Positions 34,271-43,441 of a stretch of 48,860 nt of DNA are shown one piece after another. The position numbers and the translations under genes were made by a program. The stretch spans positions 1 through 48,860 of the forward strand of contig JAAYUQ010000081.1 in NCBI GenBank assembly GCA_012517575.1. Reading direction: 5' to 3'. The notes under the pieces were generated by a model. The model searched no databases. It had not been told where the DNA came from and worked only from the letters and a program-made list of their open reading frames with translations. The first letter of the stretch is position 1. Each line of letters begins with the position of its first letter. The stretch is from Bacteroidales bacterium (GTDB lineage Bacteria > Bacteroidota > Bacteroidia > Bacteroidales > Paludibacteraceae).

Positions 34271-36785
34271 GATAACGTCGTTGTTATTGTTTTTCAGTTT
34301 AGTTCTTACTGCTCAGAATGTCTATTTCGTTGATGGGTATCATGGGGGTGTATATGGACATTATCCGTTAGAATGGTACACACGATTTATTACAGATAAT
34401 TTTTATAAATATCCAAATTGGAGAATTTGTTTGGAAATAGAGCCGGAAACATGGGACAGTGTAGAAGTCAGAACACCTGAAGATTATAAGAATTTTAAGA
34501 AAATTGTTTCCGATGAAAGGATTGAATTTACCAACCCTGCTTACGCTCAATCTTATTGCTACAATATTTCCGGTGAAAGTATTATTCGCCAGTTTCAATA
34601 TGGCATAAAAAAAATCAATCAGCATTTTCCTGAGGTAAAATTTTCAACATATTCTTCCGAAGAACCTTGTTTTACAAGCTGTTTGCCTCAACTCTTAAAA
34701 TCATTTGGTTTTCAATATGCCGTTCTTAAATGTCCGAACACTTGCTGGGGAGGATACACAAGAGCTTACGGGAAAGATTTGGTGAACTGGATGGGGCCGG
34801 ATGCAACTTCAATTTTAACGGTTCCGCGTTACCAATGCGAATCTTTTGAAAAGAATTCCACATGGCAAACGATAGCTTGGAACAACTCAACTTCTTATAT
34901 CAAAGCTTGTTTGGAAGCGGGAATAAAACATCCTGTGGGCATGTGCTTTCAGGATGCCGGATGGAAAAATGGACCGTGGTTAAATCCCATAAAAAATGCC
35001 GATCCCAACTCTATTTATATAACGTGTAAAGAATATTTTTAAAAAATTTCTGACGGAAACACAACCGATAACTGGAAGTTTTCTCAGGAAGATGTTTTGG
35101 TTGGTTTAATGTGGGGAAGTCAGGTTTTGCAAAAAATTGCACAACAGGTTCGCAATGCTGAAAATAAGATAATTGTTGCCGAAAAAATGGGTTCTCTGGC
35201 TTATCTTACAAACAATTATCATTACCGCCAGGATAGCATTGATGAAGCTTGGCGAACTTTAATGTTATCTCAGCATCACGATTCGTGGATTGTTCCCTAT
35301 AACCGACTCCAAAAGAATTTGACTTGGGCTGATAAAATTGATCAATGGACAAAAAAAACCGCTAAAATTTCAGATAATGTTGTGAAAGAGGCAGTTGAAA
35401 GTTTTGAGGAAAGTAAGAAATCTGGAAATGATGTTTTTTTTGTTCGAGTTTTTAATACGCTTGGTTTTGAACGAAATGAAATTGTTTCTGTGTCATTGCC
35501 TGAAAAATTCAAAAACAAAAAAATAATACTTCTCGATACGGCAAATAATATTATTCCAAGTTCAGTGGAAAAAGGTCAGAAAATTTCCTTTTTAGCTCAA
35601 GTACCTTCATTTGGATATGCTACTTATAAAATCAGGCTGGGAGAACCGAAAATAAAAGAAGAAAGAAGAGGTTTTGTTTCGGGGGAAAATGAATGTATTT
35701 TAGAAAATGAGGGTTATAAAATAGTTTTCGACCTGAAAAAAGGAGGAACAATTAAAAGTTTGCTTGTCAAAAAAAGCAATAAGGAATATGTGAAAAAGGA
35801 CAGTCAGTTTCTGTTTGGAGAATTGAGAGGATATTTTTATGAAGAAAATCAATTTCATTCTTCAAAGGAAAACCCTGCGGAAGTAACGTTAATTAAAGAT
35901 AATCCTTTAGAGACAAGCATTTTGATTCGAGGTAAAATTGCTTCTCAACCTTTCACACAAATAGTTACGATTAGTAAGGGGCAGGAACGAATTGATTTTG
36001 ATCTTGTTATTAATTGGGAACGGAATGTGGGTATCGGAGAGTACAAACAGTCCAACAACTGGCAAGAGAAAAGACGTGCTTTTTACGACACCCGTTATAT
36101 GTTAAGTGTTCTTTTCCCGGTAGATTTTAGTTCGCCTAAGCTTTACAAAAATGCCCCTTTTGATGTTTGTAAAAGTAAATTGGACAATACTTTTTTTAAT
36201 AGTTGGGACAGCATAAAACACAATGTAATTTTGAACTGGATTGATTTAGCCGATAAAAACGAAAAAAATAGTCTGGCACTTTTTACCGATCACACAACTT
36301 CCTACTCTTATGGCGCCGATTTTCCGTTGGCTTTAACTCTTCAATATTCGGGAATAGGTTTGTGGGGCAGAGATTATAATATCACCGAGCCAACCCATGT
36401 GAAATATGCACTTCTTCCTCATAAAAATTTGTGGGACAAGGCTTCAATATCCGAAAAGAGCTCGAGTTGGAATGAACCACTTATCGGCTTTTGTTCTCCC
36501 AATTTCGATTTTGAAAATAAAAGTTTTATCGATTTGCAGAAAAGTGGCTACGAATTAAGTTCCGTCCAGATATTGAATAATGGGATATTGATTCGCCTTT
36601 TTAATTCTGAAGGTGATAGCAGTGTTCAGAAAATTAAATTGTGCTTTCCATTTAAAAATGTGGAGGAGATAGAGCTGAATGGTAAAAAGAAAGAAATGAA
36701 TAGTTCGATTCAGGCTATCTTGGGCAACGAAGTTCAATTATCAATTCCACGCTTTGGCATCAGAAGTTTCCTTTTAAAGAATTAA
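34257..36785 (+). pseudogene. GH38-type alpha-mannosidase with in-frame stop
   Basis: Read through, this frame gives 841 residues of an exported GH38-like alpha-mannosidase. The signal peptide is MVKFRITSLLLFFSLVLTAQ, which favours the ATG at 34257 over one 33 bases upstream. A divergent N-terminal catalytic domain follows (VDGYHGGVYGHYPLEWYTRF, then SSEEPCFTSCLPQLLKSFG). Codon 262 (35040-35042) is TAA. Beyond it, in the same frame, come the rest of the catalytic region and the helical domain, with the GH38 signature LSQHHDSWIVPYN (Asp at codon 342), and a C-terminal beta-rich half. Neither part alone should be active. If the stop is a sequencing error, the gene is intact. It overlaps the anti-sigma-like gene and leads the hydrolase series. 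Confidence 0.82.
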
Positions 36786-36847
36786 TTCCCATAAAAGTTT
36801 CATAATACAATTAGGTTGATTTTTTAAGTATAATGTCAAATTGAAAT

Positions 36848-39214
36848 ATGATTAAAAACGAGTATATGCATAAATTTTTTCTGAGTAGTTTTTATGTAGT
36901 TTTATTTATGTTGTTCGCGTCATGTGGAGTAAAAAAATCGGATGAGAAAAAATTTCAACCGGTCGATTATGTGAATCCATTCATTGGAGCCAGTACAAAT
37001 GTTGGAGATGCAGGCATTTATCATGGACTGGGAAAAACATTTCCCGGTGCCACAACTCCGTATGGGATGGTACAAGTAAATCCTAATACCATTACAGGTG
37101 GCGATAATGCACCCGGCTACAGTTACGAACACAAAACGATGGAAGGTTTTGCTTTTACACAAATGAGCGGTGTGGGTTGGTTTGGTGATTTGGGAAACTT
37201 TTTGGTGATGCCAACTACAGGAAAACTCTATAAAATTGCAGGCAAAGAAGATGGGAGTATAAAAGGATATCGTTCCCATTATGATAAAAAATCAGAAATT
37301 GCCAAGGCCGGATATTATTCAGTAAAATTATCCGATTATAAAATTAAAATAGAATGTTCGGCAACTCCACATTGTGGAATGTTGAAATTTATTTTTCCGG
37401 AAAACAAAAAATCAAGGATTCAGATTGATTTGGCTCACAGATCCGGTGGTACGTCCACTTATCAGTATATCGAAATTGTGGATAAAAATACAATAAAAGG
37501 TTGGATGAAATGTCCTCCCTCCGGTGGTGGTTGGGGAAATGGAGAAGGGAAAGCCAATTATACGGTTTATTTTTATGCACAATTCAGTAAACCATTGGAA
37601 GAATATGGCTGTTGGAGTGCCAATATACCGGATAATTGGAAGCGGAAAAAGGACGAAGTAGTGAGCATTCCTTATCTGAAAAGGGTGGCAGAAGCGCCTG
37701 TTTTTAGTAACTTTAAAAAAATGGATGGAAAACATTTGGGCTTTTTTACCGAATTTCCAACTAAGGAAAATGAAATTGTAACCTTAAAAACAGGAATTTC
37801 ATTTGTCGATATGGCGGGTGCCGAAAAAAACTTTAATGCAGAAATAAAAAACAAAACTTTTGATGAAGTTAAAGAAGATGCACGAAATCTTTGGAATAAA
37901 GAATTAAGCAGAATATTGATTTCCGGTGGAACAGAAGATGAAAAAACCGTCTTTTACACGGCATTGTATCACACCATGATCGATCCAAGAATTTATACGG
38001 ATGTGGATGGTCGATATGTGGGTGGAGATTTAAAAATTTACGAAAAAGATTCAACTTTTACCAAAAGAACTATTTTCAGTGGCTGGGATGTATTTAGAAG
38101 TCAGTTTCCACTTCAAACCATTATAAACCCTCAGTTGGTAAGCGATGAAATTAATTCGTTGACCACGTTGGCTGAACAAAGCGGGAGAAAGTATTATGAG
38201 CGTTGGGAAATTGTAAATGCTTATTCTGGTTGTATGATTGGAAATCCAGCGATTTCAGTATTGGCCGATGCTTATGTAAAAGGAATAAAATCTTTTGACA
38301 TTAATAAAGCTTATGAATTTGCACTGAACTCTTCCGCAAAATTTGGCAACGATAAATTTGGATTTGCTGCTACTCCTTTTTGTATTTCCGAAACATTGGA
38401 ATATGCTTATACAGATTGGTGTATTGCCCAGTTAGCCGGTAAATTGGGGAAAACGGGAGATGAGAAATTATTTTTAAGCAAATCTCAAGCCTATAGGAAT
38501 ATTTTCGATTCAGAAAAAGGATGGTTTCGTCCAAAATATGGAAATGGTTCGTGGAAACGCTGGCCTAAAGAAGGACGCTTAAAACAAGGATATGGTTGTA
38601 TCGAGTCAAATCCTTATCAGCAAGGTTGGTTTGTTCCACACGATGTGAATGGTATGGTAGAAATAATGGGAGGGAAAGAAAAGGTTCTAAAGGATTTGAA
38701 TTCTTTTTTTGAAAATACTCCTTCAAATTTGCTGTGGAATAATTATTACAATCATGCAAATGAGCCGGTTCATTTGGTGCCTTTCTTATTCAACAAATTG
38801 AATGTTCCCTGGTTGACTCAGAAATGGACGCGGTTTATTTGTCAGCATGGATACAACAACAAAGTGGAAGGAATTATTGGGAATGAAGATGCCGGACAAA
38901 TGTCTGCCTGGTATGTATTGTCTTCGTCAGGTATTCATCCTTCATGTCCGGGAAGTACAAGGCAGGAAATCACAAGCCCGGTTTTTGACAGAATTGAATT
39001 TAAGCTGGATACAAGATATTCTAAAGGTGAGAAGTTTATAATTATTGCCCACAACAACAGCCAGGAAAATATTTATATACAAAGAGCAAAATTAAACGGT
39101 AAAGAATACAACCGATGCTATCTTGATTTTGTAGATATTTCTTCTGGAGGCACTCTTGAGCTTTTTATGGGGAATAAACCGAATAAAAATTGGGGAATAA
39201 CGGAAACTTTTTGA
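36848..39214 (+). CDS. GH92 alpha-mannosidase lipoprotein (first copy)
   Basis: A 788-aa calcium-dependent exo-alpha-mannosidase of family GH92. A lipobox ending LFASC (Cys26) makes it a lipoprotein; an alternative ATG six codons later gives an equally good signal. The N-terminal beta-sandwich carries KTFPGATTPYGMVQVNP. The (alpha/alpha)6 domain carries the probable general acid Glu586 (CIESNPYQQGWFVPHD) and the acidic pair Glu680-Asp681 in GNEDAGQMSAWYV. These family motifs are complete. The stop overlaps the next ATG (TGATG), so translation of the two is coupled. It should trim non-reducing alpha-mannose residues; the linkage cannot be read reliably. Confidence 0.93.
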   Translation: MIKNEYMHKFFLSSFYVVLFMLFASCGVKKSDEKKFQPVDYVNPFIGASTNVGDAGIYHGLGKTFPGATTPYGMVQVNPNTITGGDNAPGYSYEHKTMEGFAFTQMSGVGWFGDLGNFLVMPTTGKLYKIAGKEDGSIKGYRSHYDKKSEIAKAGYYSVKLSDYKIKIECSATPHCGMLKFIFPENKKSRIQIDLAHRSGGTSTYQYIEIVDKNTIKGWMKCPPSGGGWGNGEGKANYTVYFYAQFSKPLEEYGCWSANIPDNWKRKKDEVVSIPYLKRVAEAPVFSNFKKMDGKHLGFFTEFPTKENEIVTLKTGISFVDMAGAEKNFNAEIKNKTFDEVKEDARNLWNKELSRILISGGTEDEKTVFYTALYHTMIDPRIYTDVDGRYVGGDLKIYEKDSTFTKRTIFSGWDVFRSQFPLQTIINPQLVSDEINSLTTLAEQSGRKYYERWEIVNAYSGCMIGNPAISVLADAYVKGIKSFDINKAYEFALNSSAKFGNDKFGFAATPFCISETLEYAYTDWCIAQLAGKLGKTGDEKLFLSKSQAYRNIFDSEKGWFRPKYGNGSWKRWPKEGRLKQGYGCIESNPYQQGWFVPHDVNGMVEIMGGKEKVLKDLNSFFENTPSNLLWNNYYNHANEPVHLVPFLFNKLNVPWLTQKWTRFICQHGYNNKVEGIIGNEDAGQMSAWYVLSSSGIHPSCPGSTRQEITSPVFDRIEFKLDTRYSKGEKFIIIAHNNSQENIYIQRAKLNGKEYNRCYLDFVDISSGGTLELFMGNKPNKNWGITETF

Positions 39215-40962
39215 TGAAAAAATTACTGTTGTTTATCACATTCATTCTGCTGTTTTTTCCTTTGCAGAGAATACTGTCGGAAGATTCTGATAGTAAATTG
39301 ATTATCGATATGGTTCATCATAATCCGGGTGATAAGCGAACAGTTACAGCATTCACTAATCCTCAAAAACTGATAGATTATCACTTTAACGGACAGGTAG
39401 TTAATGAATTTACGCCTCCAACTTGTGCCATTACTTATGACAATTTGAATCCTGACATTTTCCCAATTGGAAGTAAGGAAAGGCAGTGGGTAGAAGATTT
39501 AGCCTCCCGTATTGATGATCAGATTGCCGATATTCATGCAAAAGGATTAAAAGCTTATTATTTTACCGATATTATCGTTTTTCCTAAAAAATTGGTAGAG
39601 TTATATAAAAACGAAATATGGAATTACTCAACAAATATAATTGACTGGACAAAACCAAAAACTAAGGAGATTCACCGGCTGATGCTGAACGAAATATTTA
39701 CTCGTTTCCCGAATTTGGATGGATTGGTAATTAGAACTGGAGAAACTTATACTTATGATATTCCGTATCATCAGGGAAATGCACCAGCTGATAATTCTAA
39801 TAAAGCTACAGCTATTCTCATTCATGTGGAATTGATGAACATGTTAAAAGAGATTGTTTGTGAAAAATATGGGAAGACAATTATTTATCGCACGTGGGAT
39901 TATGCGTTCAATGAGGAACATGGTTATTTTCATACACAACCGGATTTTTATTTGGCGATAACCAATCAGGTAGATGTACATCCCAATTTTTTTATGAGCA
40001 TTAAACATACAGGAGGAGATTATTTTCGGACATTTCCTTTCAACAAAACCATCGGTATAGGCAAGCACAAACAGGTGATTGAAATTCAATGTGCACGAGA
40101 GTATGAGGGGAAAGGAGCTTATGCCAATTATATTGCTGATGATGTAATAAATGGTTATGAAGAACTGCAAAACAATCCGACTCCCAAATGTTTGAATGAT
40201 ATTAAATATAATGCTCTATATTCCGGTATTTTTACTTGGAGTCGGGGTGGAGGATGGGGCGGACCTTACTTGGAAAATGAGTTTTGGTGTGATGTAAATG
40301 CTTATGTGTTGGCTCAATGGGCTAACAATTCCTTACGTCAAGAAAAAGATATTTTCAAAGAATATGCTTTGTTAAAAGGTTTTAATGCAGGCGATGCTGA
40401 AAAATTGCATCAAATTGCGCTTCTTTCTTCCAAAGCGATTGTGAGAGGACGGGCTTCGTTAATCTATCCGATGTCCCAACAGCAATTGGAATGGACCCGC
40501 GATGCAACGCTCAATGGTATGAATGTATTAAAAAGTCTGTTTGATTATTTAATTGGTAATTCTCTGTTAGAGAAAGCATTGAAAGAGAAGAAGGAAAGTG
40601 TCAGACTTTGGGGAAAAATGTCCAGTTTATCAAAACAACTTCAATGTACCGATATAACAACCTTGAAGGGCGTTCAAGTTTCGGTAGAATATGGACGACT
40701 TTTATATACAGCTATTTATAATGCTTGGTATATTATGTTGAAAAGTTATGCTGCCAAACAATATGGCCAAATGTATGATTTTAAAGGAATAGCATCCGCA
40801 CTTGATGCTTACGATGCTGTTTTTAAAGCTTTAGAGGATTTGAAAAACAATGAACCGCTTTGTGCTTCATTGTTTACGAAAACAGAGCTCGATAAGTCAA
40901 TTTCGGAATGTCGAGATTATTTTACCGAAAAGCAGAAAGAATTTGGGAAAAATTCAAAGTAA
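39214..40962 (+). CDS. Unrecognised exported 582-aa protein
   Basis: I do not recognise the family. The ATG overlaps the GH92 stop by one base (TGATG), giving the signal peptide MKKLLLFITFILLFFPLQR; an upstream in-frame ATG would lie inside the GH92 gene. Residues about 80-330 alternate beta-strand and helix like a TIM barrel, with strand-end polar clusters such as KAYYFTDIIVF, LDGLVIRTGETYTYDIPY, TIIYRTWDYAF and VIEIQCAREYEGKG. Residues about 340-580 are mostly helical. The Arg/Glu/Asp/Trp content at strand ends looks like a glycoside hydrolase active site, loosely recalling alpha-glucuronidase-like barrels. This is inference. Coupling to GH92 suggests a role on the same glycan. Confidence 0.85.
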   Translation: MKKLLLFITFILLFFPLQRILSEDSDSKLIIDMVHHNPGDKRTVTAFTNPQKLIDYHFNGQVVNEFTPPTCAITYDNLNPDIFPIGSKERQWVEDLASRIDDQIADIHAKGLKAYYFTDIIVFPKKLVELYKNEIWNYSTNIIDWTKPKTKEIHRLMLNEIFTRFPNLDGLVIRTGETYTYDIPYHQGNAPADNSNKATAILIHVELMNMLKEIVCEKYGKTIIYRTWDYAFNEEHGYFHTQPDFYLAITNQVDVHPNFFMSIKHTGGDYFRTFPFNKTIGIGKHKQVIEIQCAREYEGKGAYANYIADDVINGYEELQNNPTPKCLNDIKYNALYSGIFTWSRGGGWGGPYLENEFWCDVNAYVLAQWANNSLRQEKDIFKEYALLKGFNAGDAEKLHQIALLSSKAIVRGRASLIYPMSQQQLEWTRDATLNGMNVLKSLFDYLIGNSLLEKALKEKKESVRLWGKMSSLSKQLQCTDITTLKGVQVSVEYGRLLYTAIYNAWYIMLKSYAAKQYGQMYDFKGIASALDAYDAVFKALEDLKNNEPLCASLFTKTELDKSISECRDYFTEKQKEFGKNSK

Positions 40963-41041
40963 TTCATCGGTAAAAAAATTAATGTATGCCAGTTACCTGG
41001 TTTATACTTCCAAAATCTGATTTTATAAAGATCAAAAGAAA

Positions 41042-43396
41042 ATGATAATGAAAAAGTGTTTTTATATTATAGCTTTGCTCATTTGTTTTTTATTTTCAGG
41101 ATTCGATTTTGTTTATTCTGCTGAAGTGGATCGGGAATGGAATTCACTTTGGATTGGACCAGAAAATGATAAAGGAACTGAATATGGTGTTTATTATTTT
41201 CGTAAAGGTATTGTCATTAAAGAAAAACCTCTATCTTTTAAAGTTCATGTTTCTGCCGACAATCGTTACAAGTTGTATATTAACGGAAAGATTGTTTCTA
41301 TGGGTCCGGCACGTAGTGATACATACTTTTGGAATTATGAAACAGTGGATATTGCACCTTATTTGGTATCGGGGAAAAATTGTATAGCAGCATTGGTTTG
41401 GAATGAAGCTGAATATCGTCCTGAGGCGCAAATCAGCATAAGAACTGCATTCATTTTGCAGGGAAATTCCGAAGCAGAAGAAATATTAAATTCCAACGAA
41501 ACATGGAAATGTATACAGGATAAAGGTTATCAACCAGTTCCCGGCAACTTTTTTGCAGCTACCAAAGGGCAATTGGTGGATATGGCGAAAACTGTGAAAG
41601 GTGATTGGACATCAGCAAGTTTTGATGACAGTGATTGGCCTAATGCCGTTAAAATTTTGAATGGAAATCTTAAAGGAAAGTCCGATGGTTTGGCTTGGCA
41701 ATTGGTTACTTCTTCTTTACCGCAAATGGAGTTGACTTATCAACGCATAACCAAATTGCGTTGGGCAAAAGGAATGACTGTCCCTTCCGGTTTTCCTGCC
41801 GAAAAAATTCCTTTGGTTATTCCAGCAAACGGCAAGGTCGAATTATTACTTGATCAAACTTTTTATACAAATGCCTATGTTACTCTAAATTTCAGTAAAG
41901 GGAAAGGATCAGGAATATCCATAGGTTATGCCGAAACACTTTACGATAGGGAAGGGACAGAATTACGAAAAGGTAATAGAAATGAGATTGAGGGAAAGAT
42001 ATTTGTAGGAAGAATTGACAGTTTGTTATCTGATGGAACGGATGGTCAATCGTTTACAACGTTAAATTTTCGTTCTTATCGCTATGTTCGGCTTATTGTA
42101 AATACAAAGGAAGAACCATTAATCATTGATGATTTGTACGGAACTTTTACAGGATATCCTTTTAAAGCAAATTACGCTTTTTATTCCGATAATCCTGAAA
42201 TTAAGCAGATTTTGGATATTGGATGGCGTTCGGCGCGCATGAATGCATGGGAAACTTATACCGATTGTCCTTATTATGAACAGTTACAATATATTGGTGA
42301 TACACGTATTCAGGCTATGATTTCGTATTACAATAGTGGTGATGATCGTTTGGCAAAAAATGCTCTTAATCTGATGGACCATTCTCGGTTGGCTGAAGGG
42401 GTAACTTTAAGCCGATATCCTACCCGCAGTACTCAAATTATTTCTACTTTTTCTCTCTGGTATATCGGAATGTTACACGACTATTGGAAATATCGTCCAG
42501 ATGCGAATTTTTTGAAAGATAAATTGATGGGAGAAAGAACTGTGTTGAATTTTTTTTCCAGATTTCAACAAGATGATGGTTCGTTAAAAAATTTGCCTTA
42601 CTGGAAATTTGTCGATTGGGTAGGAGATATGGGTTGGGGTCCGATGGGTTCGGATGGAAGTGCCGCCATTTACGACCTTCAGTTGCTTTTAGCTTATCAA
42701 TGGGCAACAGAGTTGGAAAATGCTATAGGTCAGGCATTTTACGCAGAGCATTATGCACAAAATGCAACTCAGTTGGCTAAAACCATAAAACGAAAATACT
42801 GGAATCCGGAGAAAAAATTATTTGCTGATACAAACGATAAGAAGTCTTATTCACAGCACGTGAATTCATTGGCTGTTTTGGCCAATATTGTCGATCCGAA
42901 TGATTTGCCGACCGTGGGAGACAGTCTGTTGAATGATAAAAGTTTAACACAATGTACCATATATTTCAAGTATTATCTTCATCAGGCTTTGGCGAAAGCG
43001 GGTTTTGGAAATGATTTTATGAATTGGTTGGGAATTTGGAGGGAAAATATAAAACTTGGCTTAACGACTTGGGCTGAAGATTCCAATTTGAGAACCGTTC
43101 GTTCCGATTGTCATGCATGGGGAGCCAGTCCCAATATAGAATTTTTTAGAATTGTGCTGGGAATTGATGCAGATGCTCCGGGCTTTTCCAAAATCAAAAT
43201 TGAGCCTCATTTGGGAACGATGACTAAAGTTGGAGGTGAAATGCCTCATCCAAATGGCAAAATATCAGTAAATTATGAGTTGAAAAAGAAAAAATGGATA
43301 ATTCATATTCATTTGCCACTAAATACACCTGGCAAATTAATATGGGAAGGGAAAAGTTATGAATTAATTTCAGGTGAAAATTCACTTGTGATTTGA
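41042..43396 (+). CDS. GH78-like (alpha-L-rhamnosidase family) exported protein
   Basis: A 784-aa exported protein with GH78 layout: signal peptide (1-26, an alternative ATG two codons later is possible), two N-terminal beta-sandwich modules (about 30-390), an (alpha/alpha)6 barrel (about 395-690) and a C-terminal beta-sandwich (about 700-784, SKIKIEPHLGTMTKVGGEMPH, usual for the family). In classical GH78 the start of the barrel reads DCPxRxERxGWxGD; here it is TDCPYYEQLQYIGDTR, keeping Asp408, Cys409 and Glu413 but replacing the RDER-GW part. Specificity may therefore differ from rhamnosidase, which the mannosidase-rich setting also suggests. It begins 79 bp after the unknown gene. Confidence 0.82.
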   Translation: MIMKKCFYIIALLICFLFSGFDFVYSAEVDREWNSLWIGPENDKGTEYGVYYFRKGIVIKEKPLSFKVHVSADNRYKLYINGKIVSMGPARSDTYFWNYETVDIAPYLVSGKNCIAALVWNEAEYRPEAQISIRTAFILQGNSEAEEILNSNETWKCIQDKGYQPVPGNFFAATKGQLVDMAKTVKGDWTSASFDDSDWPNAVKILNGNLKGKSDGLAWQLVTSSLPQMELTYQRITKLRWAKGMTVPSGFPAEKIPLVIPANGKVELLLDQTFYTNAYVTLNFSKGKGSGISIGYAETLYDREGTELRKGNRNEIEGKIFVGRIDSLLSDGTDGQSFTTLNFRSYRYVRLIVNTKEEPLIIDDLYGTFTGYPFKANYAFYSDNPEIKQILDIGWRSARMNAWETYTDCPYYEQLQYIGDTRIQAMISYYNSGDDRLAKNALNLMDHSRLAEGVTLSRYPTRSTQIISTFSLWYIGMLHDYWKYRPDANFLKDKLMGERTVLNFFSRFQQDDGSLKNLPYWKFVDWVGDMGWGPMGSDGSAAIYDLQLLLAYQWATELENAIGQAFYAEHYAQNATQLAKTIKRKYWNPEKKLFADTNDKKSYSQHVNSLAVLANIVDPNDLPTVGDSLLNDKSLTQCTIYFKYYLHQALAKAGFGNDFMNWLGIWRENIKLGLTTWAEDSNLRTVRSDCHAWGASPNIEFFRIVLGIDADAPGFSKIKIEPHLGTMTKVGGEMPHPNGKISVNYELKKKKWIIHIHLPLNTPGKLIWEGKSYELISGENSLVI

Positions 43397-43441
43397 AATG
43401 AATAATATAAATATTTAGATAAATCTTTAAAATACAGAGAG

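Noticed and set aside
32797-35042. TAA reassigned to an amino acid
   Set aside because: Intact genes such as umuC, ruvA, sprA and the third GH92 end in TAA, and only two genes show internal TAA.
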